Source: Euclidia mi
Lineage: Eukaryota; Arthropoda; Insecta; Lepidoptera; Erebidae
Assembly: GCA_944739405.2 (NCBI GenBank)
Contig: OX123190.2
Location: 20,868,807 to 20,932,806, forward strand
DNA length: 64,000 nucleotides
Reading direction: 5' to 3'
Positions 1 to 11,763 of this stretch are shown here, in pieces. Each line of letters starts with the position of its first letter. The first letter of the stretch is position 1. Below the pieces are notes generated by a model. The model saw nothing but the letters and a program-made list of their open reading frames with translations. It had not been told where the DNA came from and did no database searches. The position numbers and the translations under genes were made by a program.

Positions 1-421
1 TATTATGTTAATATTGAAGCCTCTCTGGGACTCCATCAATATGTAAGGAACTCTGGACACATGTTCCGTGTGTTCTTATGGTCAAAACAGTATTATTGTC
101 GACAGCCATATCACACAAAATAGTAGGTACTTTATAATAGGGCAGGTCATTTAAACCACTGTGCCATAATTGCAATAAACTGAGTACTGAGAGATTAAGT
201 GAATCAAAGCCGACGAAACGGCTCATAAAAGTAAGGCGCGGCAAACGCCGCTTCAAATAGCGATGACTAACGTTAAGTAATTAAAGTTCGCGTTATGTGG
301 GGACACAATCTAACTAAAAATCTAAACTGTGGCTACCGACACACATTCGATCAAAAACTCTACGGAAACAGGTGGCTGAGATAAATCAACAGAATAGTGC
401 TCTGGAAAGGTATTGAATTGT
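1..421. other. No gene recognised
   Basis: AT-rich sequence with only short open frames lacking any recognisable motif. I see no transposon motif or splice-site pair here that I would trust. Confidence 0.4.
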
Positions 422-520
422 CGAATCCTACTACTGTAACAAATGTGAAAGTTTGTACGACGATGGATGGAATTACAGGATGGTTATTTATTACTCTTTT
501 GCCAAAAACTGCAATTTTAT
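422..520 (+). repeat. Fragment of a lepidopteran dispersed repeat
   Basis: The phrase 'AATGTGAAAGTTTGT' followed by 'GATGGATG' and 'TTATTACTCTTTT' matches, imperfectly, the start of the better-preserved copy at 48,285-48,500. This family normally ends in the GCGGGCGAAGCCGCGGGC tail, which is not visible here, so this is a truncated copy. Confidence 0.4.
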
Positions 521-837
521 TAACATTTATTTTATTTACATTTTGTAGTGATATATGAGGAGTGACTTTTCAAAAGGGCTTATTTCTTCATTAATCATAT
601 TTTCGGAAAATGAAGAAATATTATTCTGAAAAATGGATTCAATGGACGAAAACGATATGTATGTAATGTCTCTTTTTCTAGTTGATTATCTGGGGGAAAA
701 ATCGTTTTGAACCAAACTTTAATTGAAAAATATTAAAAACATGGTATCAGAACTGAAAAAGAGACTGCATTAAAAAAAGAGAAATAAGCTCTTTTGAAAT
801 GTTTGCATAGCGCAATATATAGTACTAGGTGAACCCG

Positions 838-1025
838 CGGTTATACCCGCGTTAATTAGGGCTACTGCTCCGCTCCCGTGGCTCATAGCGTGATGTTATA
901 CAGCTTATAGCCTTCCCTGATAAATGGGCTATCTAACACTGAATTTTTCAAATCGGACCAGTAGTCCCTGATATTAGCGCGTTCAACCAAACAAACAAGC
1001 AAACTCTTAAGCTTTATATATTAGT
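838..1025 (+). repeat. Dispersed repeat ending in CTTTATATATTAGTAT
   Basis: This stretch starts with 'AACCCGCGGTTATACCCGCG' and ends in 'AACAAACAAGCAAACTC' followed by 'TTTATATATTAGTATA'. Both ends are typical of a short interspersed repeat that I recognise from lepidopteran genomes. No protein is encoded. The element type is uncertain. Confidence 0.45.
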
Positions 1026-1061
1026 ATAAGATAAACAACATATTGCGCTATGCTATTGTGT

Positions 1062-1117
1062 CAAATTAGCAGATGCTTATATCCAGCAGTGGACTGTAAA
1101 AGGCTGATGATGATGAT
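1062..1117 (+). repeat. 3' tail of an RTE-type LINE or RTE-tailed SINE
   Basis: The segment reads 'CCAGCAGTGGACTGTAAAAG' then 'GCTGATGATGATGAT'. It shares this tail with the copy at 58,196-58,425 and with the minus-strand copies near 6,720 and 22,610. Only the last 50 or so bases remain, as expected of a 5'-truncated retrotransposed copy. Confidence 0.55.
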
Positions 1118-1623
1118 ACAACATATTAATCGATCGATACTCCGCCCGAATCCACACTGCAGGTGGACAAAACTGGGCAAAACTAATATCTTCTATATAT
1201 CCATACAAAGAGGAAGGTTAAAGTAAAAGAAAGTTAACGATAAACGTGAGTATATACGTAAGCACCAGATAATAGCACCATTATTTTTCAATTTGGTGAC
1301 TGAAAATAGGATAGCGTGCAGTATGGTTAAACAAACCGCGGCAAACATTCTGGAAATTGGAATGGTACTTAGTGGAAGTTAGCTTTCCATTTATCGCTAA
1401 GACTCGTCTCCTAAAATTGGTCACTCTTTTAAATATTAAAAGACAAGGATGTATTGGTATATTGATTTTCTTATAGGTACGTTTATATTAGGCCTCCCGC
1501 AAGGTGCCCGATGACCGATGTCGACGAAATCGTTGCGATTGCGGTAAACGGTTGAATGCCGGCGGCCCAAGATCTGTCTGCGTGGCCACTCCACGCTTGG
1601 AAGTGGCCTATGTTCAGCAATTA
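1118..1623. other. No gene recognised
   Basis: Ordinary AT-rich sequence. One short minus-strand open frame (1,436-1,663) has no motif I know and lacks splice context. Nothing else is supported. Confidence 0.35.
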
Positions 1624-2501
1624 ATAAATGCTTAAATAAGAACAGTAGGATTTCAATTTCCAAGCCAGAGAACTAAATATGAATTTTTCGCTAAGAAATC
1701 GGATGGAGTTACAGACTTCATCCGCTGCTAAGAATTTCTATGTTTGGTACCGACAGTCGACATCTGGAACAGCTTGTGAATATAATAACTCTGTTACCGT
1801 CCTCTAGTAAATTAACCATTTCCAATAAGCGGGCGTACCTAAACATATCACTAACTAACTTAATATACGGATGATTATTATATGTATTTCTATTACAAAT
1901 TATAATTATAACATAGCACATAAAAACGATAAAAAATATTGCACCAATTTTATCAATTTTGATTTCGATCGGGTCGATTCACGACCAGCTGCGTCGGTGA
2001 CATATTGGGCTGTTATTTTTTATTTATTTATTTAATTACATATATGTCAAGTAAAGTTCAAGGATAATATAAAAATACCACTCTTAAGAAAGCTTTACAA
2101 GAAAGGACCCGCTCAAACTTATTTTTGCGAGCAATTAAGTAAATGGAACATTTCTCGAATCCTACAAATGGCAACTACAGAAGTTACAGAACCCATCTAT
2201 GTACTTGTGCCGATATACACTTGTCGATTTTATATCAATTTATTTGAAATTAAAAAAATTAAAGCCTGCATCCTTTTTTGTTTTTAAATGATTTTGTACA
2301 AATGGCACAAGTTGTATCTCAGCATTGCACTAGTAATATCGAGTCAGTGCATCCGTACTAAATTGAATGGAGCTTAACGTTGCTCAACTTTTACTTAATG
2401 CAATAAATATTCAAGCGGCAAGTTGTTTAATCTGATGAAATAGCTCGGATTAATAACGTTCGGTAAAACCGAGATCGTATTTTAAATTACTAAATTATGT
2501 T
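1624..2501. repeat. Tandem duplication, copy 1
   Basis: This roughly 880-bp block is repeated, with few substitutions and small indels, at 2,689-3,580. Examples are 'AATAAGAACAGTAGG' at 1,636 and 2,708, and 'CGGTAAAACCGAGATCG' near both ends. It has no long open frame. The duplication is visible directly; its age and mechanism are inferred. The two copies are separated only by the hairpin at 2,502-2,687. Confidence 0.85.
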
Positions 2502-2687
2502 AACTCGTGTGACGTCACTTGCCAGTACACAGTAAAAAGTGTACTGGCAAGTGACGTCACACGAGTTTTCAGCGAAGTTTGTCGTCTTCATTTTTTGTTT
2601 ACGTGACTAAAGAAAATATACGTGTCCAATATTTTTTCGAAATCTATCTGACGGAGTATTTAGATTTTTTTAGTCAAATACCCTATT
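2502..2687. repeat. Hairpin, half of a fold-back MITE
   Basis: A perfect inverted repeat with 29-bp arms (2,502-2,530 and 2,539-2,567) brackets an 8-base loop, AGTAAAAA. The arms contain the palindrome TGACGTCA. The following 120 bases ('TACGTGTCCAATATTTTTT', then 'ACGGA', then 'ACCCTATTGA') match the right half of the fold-back element at 63,547-63,856. The left half beyond the hairpin arm is missing, so I read this as a half element at the junction of a tandem duplication. Confidence 0.7.
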
Positions 2688-2688
2688 G

Positions 2689-3580
2689 ATAAATGCTGAT
2701 TATTTAAATAAGAACAGTAGGACTTCAATTTGCAATCCAGAGAACGAAATATGAATTTTTCTCTAAGAAATCGTATGGAGTTACAAACTTCATTCGCTGC
2801 TAAGAATTTCTATGTTTGGCACCGACAGTCGACATCTGAAACAGCTTGTGAATATAATAACTCTGTTACCGTCCTCTAGTAAATTAACCATTTCCAATAA
2901 GCGGGCGTACCTAAACATATCACTAACTAACTTAATATACGGATGATTATTATATGTAGGTATTTCTATTACAAATTATAATTATAACATAGCACATAAA
3001 AACGATAAAAAATATTGCACCAATTTTATCAATTTTGATTTCGATCGGGTCGATTCACGACCAGCTGCGTCGGTGACATATTGGGCTGTTATTTTTTATT
3101 TATTTATTTAATTACATATATGTCAAGTAAAGTTCAAGGATAATATAAAAATACCACTCTTAAGAAAGCTTTACAAGAAAGGACCCGCTCAAACTTATTT
3201 TTGCGAGCAATTAAGTAAATGGAACATTTCTCGAATTCTACAAATGGCAACTACAGAAGTTACAGAACCCATCTATGTACTTGTGCCGATATACACTTGT
3301 CGATTTTATAACAATTTATTTGAAATTAAAAAAATTAAAGCCTGCATCCTTTTTTTTGTTTTTAAATGATTTTGTACAAATGGCACAAGTTGTATCTCAG
3401 CATTTCACTAGTAATATCGAATCAGTGCATCCGTACTAAATTGAATGGAGCTTAACGTTGCTCAACTTTTACTTAATGCAATAAATATTCAAGCGGCAAG
3501 TTGTTTAATCTGATGAAATAGCTCGGATTAATAACGTTCGGTAAAACCGAGATCGAATTTTAAATTACTAAATTATGTTA
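2689..3580. repeat. Tandem duplication, copy 2
   Basis: Second copy of the block at 1,624-2,501. It begins right after the terminus of the hairpin element and ends at 'AAATTATGTTA'. Copy 1 runs into the hairpin at the same point, while copy 2 runs into unrelated AT-rich sequence. Small differences, such as a few extra bases near 2,955 and 3,355, show that the copies have drifted. Confidence 0.85.
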
Positions 3581-5299
3581 AGAATATTATAAAAATATAT
3601 AATATTTTGTCTTAATACATAGTAGCATAGTGAGATTAACATTACAGACCTCAACGCAGAAGTTCTCGTGTTCAAAGCAACGACGCACATCACTGTATTT
3701 TCAAATTTGTGTGCATATTAGGTAAATTATCGCTTGCTAAACGGTAAAGGCATACATCGTAGGGAAATCTGCATGTTTGAATGATCTTGTAAGGCATGAG
3801 TGGTCTCCATCTGAAACAACAGTTTGTGAATCACATAAAATGTTGTCTGGTCGATCTCCAGGGTTGACCCCACAGCACTCAGGGCAGTAGGTATAAGGTA
3901 TTAGGTAAGCACTGATACCATTAAGCAGTAACGTTACACAATACTTTACTCTTGACATTCGACCCCACACTTAAAAACATGTGTGGCCCAATACATCATA
4001 TTATTTGGTCTCACCCGCAGCAGAAATGTGTAAAAAATGCTTATCGTGTAGGTACATGCACCCAATCTTAGCTCATATACACACGTCGACTTTTCTTGGC
4101 GTGTGCATGCGCACTATTGGTACATTACTTTACTAGCTATATTCTCAAGTAAAAGATCGAATTTAATGATCAAATGTTGACTAATATAAAGTTAGTGTCT
4201 AAAGGCTCAATTAGCACAGCAAAAAGCTACTTACAATAATTAAATCCCTTTCAACGAATTGGTATTCATCATGACACAAATCAAAACTTTGTCTTGTGTC
4301 CACATTTAGACGAACGTAGTTTTGGTGATATAAATCAATAAAACAGCATTGTACGGCAATCTATACGAGTAAAGGCTTGACTGACACATCAGTGGCATTT
4401 ACATCAGAGCACCGTAAAACTGTCGATCAGCAAACGCTGAGGAATTTTTCGTAACTGGATTTTTCACACTAACATTAAGTTCATCGCACCAAAAAGCATC
4501 GGTGGAATAAAACATCTTTAACTGAATCAACACACCGTGTTCGTTTTGCCCATATCTTCTATCCCTCCACCATTACAACAAAAATATTCCCAAGGAGGGT
4601 CGGCCTCACACAGGCTGACGACTAGAGAAAACACATGCCACAACCACAACCTAATTGCAGTACCTATAACTAGTTGTATTTTACAACACTGAAAAATTAC
4701 CAATACCAGCGATTTCATATTGATACATAAAACCGGTAGATGTAAAAATATTATGTCACAAATAGCTCAATACCTGCACAATATTAGATTTCAAATTTTA
4801 CTTAGGTTTATACATAATCACTAATTTCAAACTTTTCGACAATTGCAATTTTGTTTTTTTCGTATTGGTATGAATTATGTGTTATTAGTTTATTACACTT
4901 CGTCAGAAATTTAAAAATATATAAAATATAATGTGTATATTCAATGAATACACAAAAATTACAGTATATAATATGAGTTATTATGATGTAAATTTATATT
5001 ACTTCAGAGTACCTATCATCAAAATCCGTTTGGTAGATTTCGCTCAAAAGAGCAATAAACATCCACACATCACTCCATCCAAAACCGATCTTACAATCGC
5101 ATTAGGATTTATATAATTTTTTTGCTGATATTTTGGATAACATGTAAGTATTTCTGGTTATATTTTGGAATAGCAATTTGTTATGTCAACGACAAAGACG
5201 TTATGTTGTATTGAATATATATAAAAACTGTGTGTACCCGTATAAACCGGTTTGTTTTTGCCCTCAAAAAAATCAAGAGCATAACAAGTGAAAAAACTG
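3581..5299. other. No gene recognised
   Basis: No protein motif found. A 63-codon minus-strand frame (4,718-4,527) starts with a hydrophobic, signal-like stretch and ends in a cysteine-containing tail. It has no promoter, splice or homology support, and I do not call it a gene. Confidence 0.35.
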
Positions 5300-5697
5300 C
5301 CTTAATTGCTTACCTTGGTTATTATAGGATCGGTACTAAGATATGGACTATTGCTATGGAAACTCTACAGACATCTCAAAGGTCTTAATTAGTTTTAAGA
5401 AACGTGTCAGAGCAATTACTGGCGCTGTTCCATTAGATTCCTGCAGACCTCTTTTCAAAAAGCTAAAAATCCTCACTGTAATAGGCCTTTATGTTCTTGA
5501 AATAGGCTTATGCGTAAAGAAACACCCACATTTATTTCAAAAGTCAACAGAAAATAGGTTTTTTTTATCAAAAGATCCGACAAAACTAGCTGTACCTCAA
5601 ATGTCGACCAACCTATATAAGAGAAATAGTAACTGCATGGTAATGCAAGTGTACAATAAAATACCAAAAGCTTTACGAATGCACTAAAGAAATGGCG
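5300..5697 (+). pseudogene. LINE ORF2 C-terminal fragment (Jockey/CR1-Daphne type)
   Basis: The translated piece contains 'GAVPLDSCRPLFKKLKILT', then 'LYVLEI' and 'VKKHPHLF', and ends near 'VYNKIPKALR'. The same order ('GPLDSCRPIF', 'LYILEI', 'VFNKVPKAIRELP') is seen in the minus-strand LINE at 52,376-53,026, so it is the region downstream of RT in the same LINE group. A frameshift near 5,340 separates the frame from an upstream 'LRYGLLLW' motif. The catalytic RT is absent. The 3' end of this LINE continues after the SINE, at 6,334-6,560. Confidence 0.8.
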
Positions 5698-5900
5698 TAT
5701 TGAACAATGTTTTTATACTATACATGAATTTATGAGTTACAAAGATAAGCAACGAACTTAATTTTCACATTCTTGCTTAACCTTTCTGTTATTTTTTTAT
5801 TTATATTATTTGAATCTCTTTTATAAATTTAATTTTCAACAATTTTTAATTCATTTTTATTTCTAATTCTAATTGATTGTGTGGGTAATAAATATTACCA

Positions 5901-6333
5901 ATGCTATATATATGTATAAGCCGTGTGGTTGACGGCATAGAATACAAGTGTCACCACTGCCTATCTTCCCGTGGGTGTCGTAAGAGGCGACTAAGGGATA
6001 ACACGATGCAAATACCATCTTTGCGTAGAGACGGAAAACTCGACATCAAACCCTATACGACTGCCTCGTTGGTCTCGCGGCATAAATGTGCGCGTGGGAT
6101 CGGGAGGTCCCGGGTTCGATTCCTGGGCCGGGCAGTGTTATTGGGTTTTTCTGTCACGAAATTCTCAGTAGCAGCACGGAGTCTGGAAATGTGCCCGGTA
6201 CGGCAATAGGCTCGCCCCTTATTACGTGGGACTAAAGTATATCTGGCGAAAAGTGGGTGTAGAAATACACCTCTGCCTACCCCTTCGGGGATAAAAGGCG
6301 TGACGATATGTATGTATGTATGTATGCTATATA
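5901..6333 (+). mobile_element. Chimeric tRNA-derived SINE nested in a LINE
   Basis: The first part (to about 6,057) matches the 5' body of the SINE at 58,196-58,425 ('GGGTGTCGTAAGAG', 'GAAAACT', 'AAACCCTATA'). From about 6,060 it switches to a different SINE with a tRNA-like head (B box GGTTCGATTCC) and a body 'GTGCCCGGTACGGCAATAGG', 'ATTACGTGGGAC', 'CCCCTTCGGGGATAAAAGG'. It ends in a (TATG)n tail. The direct repeat ATGCTATATAT flanks the whole unit (5,901 and 6,323), so both parts seem to have inserted together. Confidence 0.75.
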
Positions 6334-6560
6334 TTGTGCTAAGATGATTATAATATATGCTAATGTATAAAATGTGTGATATAATTGCTGATTTGTGTGT
6401 AAGCTTTCTACAATTTATTTAAATAATATAGTAATATAATGTACCTGTTAAATGTTGCATGCCGAATGTCGGTGAAACATGCTGTGCCTTTTACAATATC
6501 TACAACACCTTGTTAATATGACCATGTTTCTGGCAAATAAATATTCTTATTCTTATTCTT
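6334..6560 (+). mobile_element. 3' UTR and (TTCTTA)n tail of the interrupted LINE
   Basis: AT-rich sequence ending 'AAATAAATATTCTTATTCTT', a short-repeat tail typical of CR1/Jockey-group LINEs. It continues the element whose ORF fragment lies at 5,300-5,697, with the SINE between them. Confidence 0.6.
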
Positions 6561-6714
6561 GAACGACAGAAGCAGATGCCGAGCGATGTACTACAGCCCA
6601 ATTTACGTGGTACACACTAGCACCCTCGTTGGAAACGATCATCATTTTATCATTGTCTAGCTTTCCCCTGGTACGTTGGTTTCTATGTGCTGTTGTAGGA
6701 TTTTTTCCTATATG

Positions 6715-6870
6715 ACCTTTCACAGTCCACTGCTGCACTTAAGCCTCTCCCAAGTTGCTTAACACATGACTCAATAAGATGATTTGAGTTACTTACCACG
6801 CTGGCCAGACGGGTTATTATAGGCTTTGATATCGAGTTTTCCGTCTCTTTGAAAAGTTACCATCTACTTA
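6715..6870 (-). repeat. SINE fragment with RTE-like tail
   Basis: Read on the minus strand this carries 'GACGGAAAACTCGATATC', 'CCCGTCTGGCCAGCGTGG', 'GGGAGAGGCTTAAGTGCAGC' and 'AGTGGACTGTGAAAGG'. It therefore matches the element at 58,196-58,425. Both ends are degraded. Confidence 0.55.
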
Positions 6871-7147
6871 GTCTTCTTATTTTAGACTCCCCTTACACCC
6901 ACAAAAGGAAAAGGCGTAGTGCCATTTTGTATTTTTGATCCGTCACGACACAGACGATGAGTACGTTCTAAATGTGTGACTACAACAAAACATAAAGCTT
7001 TTGTTCAGTTCTTAGCTTCAGTAATTTAAGTCCTGGGCTTGATATGTCAGTCAGGAGAATTGATTTTATATATTATACTGTGAGGATGACGATGATGATT
7101 ATTACATATGTCGTAGATTTTTAATAGCATTTTTTTTCTATTTTCAG

Positions 7148-7289
7148 TTTCGCTTTGCCCACCTTGTTTGGAACCAGGATGATTATTATGAGTTCTACTC
7201 CCAAATGGAACAACACTTTGTGTGCTCCACTAACTGTCGTTTCGTTTGGGTGCGTGAAATGTATGTACTTTGCATCCAGTTAAATGTTT
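7148..7289 (+). other. Orphan internal-exon-like segment (uncertain)
   Basis: A polypyrimidine tract and acceptor ('TTTTTTTTCTATTTTCAG', ending at 7,147) precede an open frame that runs 47 codons to a consensus donor, GTAAGT, at 7,290. The frame stays open to a stop near 7,366. The peptide ('FAHLVWNQDDYYEFYSQMEQ' in part) matches nothing I recognise. With no neighbouring exon I treat this only as a candidate. Confidence 0.2.
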
Positions 7290-7892
7290 GTAAGTCTGTG
7301 GGAATCCATACGAATTTCTTATCAGACCGAATACACTACTCTAGTCGAAGAAAATACGAATCCAGGTAGCAGTTGCCAACCTAAAGAATCAACCACCCAC
7401 TCAGTTATAAATTATATAACTAAAAATAAACAATAGCAGCGTTACCATTGTGTGTGTATACGTGTAAGGTTTTAGAGAATTGGGCTAAGCAAACGCACTA
7501 TCAATCAAACGCAGCATTCAATAAAAACAATCCAATTCACTTATCAAATACAGTTTCACTAAATAAAAGGATTTATTTTTCCAATCACACTGACGTTATC
7601 AATTTCTATAGTGTAGTTACAAATACAGTTTTAAGCAAACACCAAACAACTGGAATATACTTTAAGGATGGTGGAATAGAAATATTGGTATTTACTTTGC
7701 TTTGCATACGTATTGCAACGGTTATTAAAATTTAGAATATACTTAGTAAACCCTACTGTCAAAATAATAAATAGATAGTGAGAATATCAAATGAAAGATT
7801 TTAAATAAAGGTACTAGGAGGTACGGATATAGAACTAACTAAACTCAGCTCACTTTCCAACATACATCTTTTTGACATGGCTCTGCGGTTGA

Positions 7893-7955
7893 TGTTCACC
7901 TATTACGTGGGACCTAAAAATCGGGGATACAGACGTGAGTCTCTAATAAAAGAAT
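7893..7955 (+). repeat. SINE 3' fragment
   Basis: 'CCTATTACGTGGGACCTAAA' followed by 'GGGGATACAGACGTGAGTCT' matches the 3' part of the SINEs at 41,539 and 56,055. The tRNA-like head is missing. Confidence 0.4.
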
Positions 7956-9284
7956 ATGCTAGGCACTAGCCTAATGGCTGAATGTGAAACAAATATTTAC
8001 TGCTGATCAAATAATTACTGTTGGTGTTCTAACATTGTGTCAAATTTCGTTAGACTAGAAAACGGACGCCGGGTGCCAAAGTAAAAGTCATGGATGATGC
8101 ATGGATGCAACCAGGTTAACGACGTTGACGGTAATGGCTGATGAGTGGTTGTCGTCTAATGATTCAAAGAAGTATTTTCATAAGCTGGCAGGTTTAAGAA
8201 CTTTGTAAACCAGTCATGTATAAGCCATAATTATTATTTGGTTAATGCTACGGCGTAGCAGAAACAGCGTAGGTGTGTCAACGATTAGAGGCTACGGTTT
8301 CTTACCTATTTTATAATCATCGATACTTATCCCGAAGGAATTAATTTAATAAAAACCTTACAACCCGAAGGTATAAGCATATTATATCACTATTAGTTCC
8401 ATGTTCCACTCCACAAATAGTTCCAAGAAAATTTTCTTCCAGTAGTCTTTCAGTAGTCTAGGTTCTTTTCCCGCGAAACTTCGCGTATGAGGTATTTCGA
8501 CAACTCTCGGAGGTATTCAATAACATCTAGGTCACCTATATTTCATCTTGTATCTGTATTTTCATTATAGCCATTGATATAATTACTATTTTATCAACTC
8601 GCGGACTTTCCTCGAGATATAAATTGGCCTGGCACATTTCAATTTTAATTATTGTATGAAGCTATATTTCTGTCAATAATAATAGGCTATGAAAGTGTTC
8701 GATTTCATTTCAGTCAAAGACTGTACTATAAGTTTATCTATATATAAATACGTGAAGCGAAATTTTGTGAACCCTTCTTACGAGAAATGCGAGAACGGAG
8801 GATTAAGAAATTTGGCACACTTATTGTTTACTAGAAGGTGTGCAGAATACATTTTTTTTTTTATAAAATATGCATTAGAAATATATGATTTTAAGGAACA
8901 TAAACGTTGCCAATGCAGTCAAACATTGCCACACGCACACACGCATATCATGTATATGCATACAGTATTACTCTACTTTCAAACTGGAAAGAGATAAAAA
9001 AAAAAAATTCTTTTGTTTAAGGTTTCTTCTATTCTGCCTAATAGATTTTATATTTGACATTAAATTTACCTCGGCATAACTTTATTTATGAATTAAATAT
9101 TTACATGCACGTATTATGCATAATATATTTTTTAGATTGATATTATACATTAAGCGTAAAATCACAAAATTGATATCCATAGAAAAAAAATACATCAGCA
9201 GTGCATTGCCGAAAAAGGTTTGAGTGCAGAACACTGCGCGCGGGAAATTTTAATTTGTGAAAATTTAACACAAAATCTTTTTTT
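7956..9284. other. No gene recognised
   Basis: AT-rich sequence with a few unremarkable open frames. I find no transposon motif, repeat unit or supported exon. Confidence 0.35.
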
Positions 9285-9292
9285 AAATTCTG

Positions 9293-10894
9293 TTACTTAT
9301 GCATCGGTTTATTTAGGATTGTGAAATTGCTGGTATTAGTTAGCAAGTTTTCAGTGTTTCGCATAGCAGAGTTGAGTAGCAATTTATTTGTCGTGAACCA
9401 ATGTAGTATTTGCGCAAGAGAATTATTTACGCTGTCAATGTTACTTGTATTACGATCAACTTTAAAAATAGGTGAAGTATCGTCAGCAAAAAGAACAATA
9501 TCACATAGATTTTTAACAAAGAATGGCAAGTCATCAATATATATTAAAAAAAGAAACGGACCAAGAATAGAGCCCTGTGGAACGCCCATTCCCACTGGCA
9601 AACCTTGAGACCTACTTCCACTAACATCTACATACTGAACTTTATCTCTAAGGTAACTGGCAACAAGATTGAGAGCGCTATCTCAAATACCATAATGGTT
9701 GAGTTTACGTAAAAGTGTATCATGTTCAACACAATCAAAAGCTTTTGACAAGTCGCAAAAAACACCAATGGCATCCTTAGAATTGTCCCAAGCGTTAAAC
9801 ATATGTTTTAATAGAGTTACACCAGTATCAACGGTGGAGCGACCCTTAGTGAAGCCATACTGCTCACTGTGCAATAAATTATTTGTGAGAAAGTGGCTCT
9901 CTAACTGATGCAAAATAACTTTTTCAAAAATTTTACTGATTGCAGCCAGGATAGAAATTGGCTGAAAGTTACTAGGGTTGCTCTTGGATCCTTTTTTGAA
10001 TAGTGGTATCACCTTGCTGTGTTTCATTAAATCAGGAAATACCCCTTTATCCACGCATCTATTAAATATTGCAGCTAAATATGGAGCTATGCTAAAAATA
10101 ATTTGGTGAATAAGTTTAACTGAAAAACCCCATAAATCAATAGATTTCTCAATATTGATCGTCTTGAATGTCTTGAGGATATCATTGGTGTCAATGTATT
10201 TAAAATTAAACAGCACATCACACTCATTCACATTGCCCCTAACTAATATCTCTGCTTTGCTTGGGCATGAGTCTAAACAGTTGGTTGTTTTCACTGGTAT
10301 GTTTATGAAGCAGTTGTTAAAAGACTGAGCAACATCAATTTTCTTTGTAACTATTTCTCCATTACATTTTAATCCATAGCTATTATCTACTAACTTAGCT
10401 CGACCAGTCTCACTGTTAGTAATGTTCCAAGTTGATTTTATTTTGTTCTTGGATTCTTTAATTTTATTACTTATAAATATAGACTTAGCTGAAGCCCATG
10501 CTCTCTTAAAAAGTTTTGAGTAATTTCTTACATATTCAATAAATAAAGGATTAAAATTATATTGTTTCATACCATACAGATCAAACAACCTAGATCTACT
10601 TTTGTATATTTCTACTGTTGCCCAATCACAAAATTTAAATTTAGAGCTCTTGCCAAATGTCTTCTGCTTAAAAATATTATTGTACTCATTTTTAATAATA
10701 TCAAATAACCCCTTATATAATTCATCAGGATCATCGCGAGTTAAGTCAGTGCTGGCGATCTTAGCAGCAACATCATCACTAAAGCGATTAAGGCGAGCAG
10801 AGGTCATATTAGAGGTTGTATTAGTTGGAATTACAACCTTTTGTCCAAAGTGATCTGATGTTAAGTCACTCAAAACAGTTTTACTTAAGTACAA
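9293..10894 (-). pseudogene. LINE reverse transcriptase, nearly intact (Jockey/CR1-Daphne type)
   Basis: Reading down the minus strand, about 400 codons precede one in-frame stop (TGA, 9,680-9,682), then the same frame continues to 9,293. RT motifs appear in order: 'KVIPLFKKGS', 'FQPIS', 'SEQYGFTKGRSTVD', 'FCDLSKAFDCVEHD' (first catalytic Asp), 'GVPQGSILGPFLFLIYIDDL', and 'LFADDTS' (catalytic Asp pair). The N-terminal endonuclease and the C-terminal region after the thumb are missing, so the copy is truncated at both ends. It is close to the element at 12,245-15,365 but differs in sequence. Confidence 0.92.
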
Positions 10895-10910
10895 ACAATT
10901 GCAAAAATGT

Positions 10911-11763
10911 TATGCTTATTTTGCTAACATTGCTTTGGAAAATCATTCATACATCGTGATGGACCTGTATCACATCGTGATGGAAATCAATATGAATTCC
11001 AAATATTACAGGAGTAGTAATACCTCCAATTGTGTGCTCAACTACAGCACTTCAATCAATTAATTATTAGCTCATCACACAATCCTACCGAAATTGATAT
11101 TTTTCTAAATGCTATATTTAATCTTCGTATGCGGTTTAAGCGGCAAATTTTACATTAGGATCCAGTTGGGAAGGGTTTTTCCTTAATCTTTTTGATAACA
11201 CAGCTACATTCGTTGGAAATTGGAAAAGTTGATTAATGAATTCCCATTGTGGCTGTCACAACATCGCCGAATTGATTATGGATGACATTGCGAGACAGTG
11301 AGTGTTGGGACGAAGCGCGTGTTCCCGCCCGATCCCCGGGCTAGAGCGCCAAACATCGCTACTCAATACCAAAGAGTATATAACCAACGTTTTATCAACA
11401 GGCACGAGACGTCTCTAAAGTACCACCATTTGTATTTGACGAATCACGATTTTAAATTTAGAATTTTCATCTTTAAGCACTTTACCTAAATGTAAAGTGA
11501 GTCTTCGATAGGTTCGTGGTAACATTTTCTTTTGATGAGTATAACCTAAATTATATGTAAATACCTTCATCACCTCGATAAATATACAATGTGAAAATAA
11601 AGCGCTTATTTTTTATGTAGAGCTTTATTATTTGGTGCTTATGCAATAAACATTTACGTGATAGGCAATGAATATCAGTAGATAAGTATTGTATACAGAT
11701 ATGATATTAATAAGTACTAATAGAAATGATTACTCAGAAGTTCCATACTTTTCTTAGGTACAT
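10911..11763. other. No gene recognised
   Basis: Non-coding sequence. A short plus-strand frame at 11,298-11,489 has no motif. Nothing supported. Confidence 0.35.

Noticed and set aside
4527..4718. A 63-codon minus-strand frame with a signal-like start and a Cys-containing end
   Set aside because: No promoter, splice context, second copy or homology. Chance frames of this length are common here.
6060..6135. A possible tRNA gene (B box GGTTCGATTCC)
   Set aside because: The acceptor and anticodon stems do not pair, and a SINE body follows directly. The same applies to heads at 22,850, 40,640, 47,170, 60,900 and 63,290.
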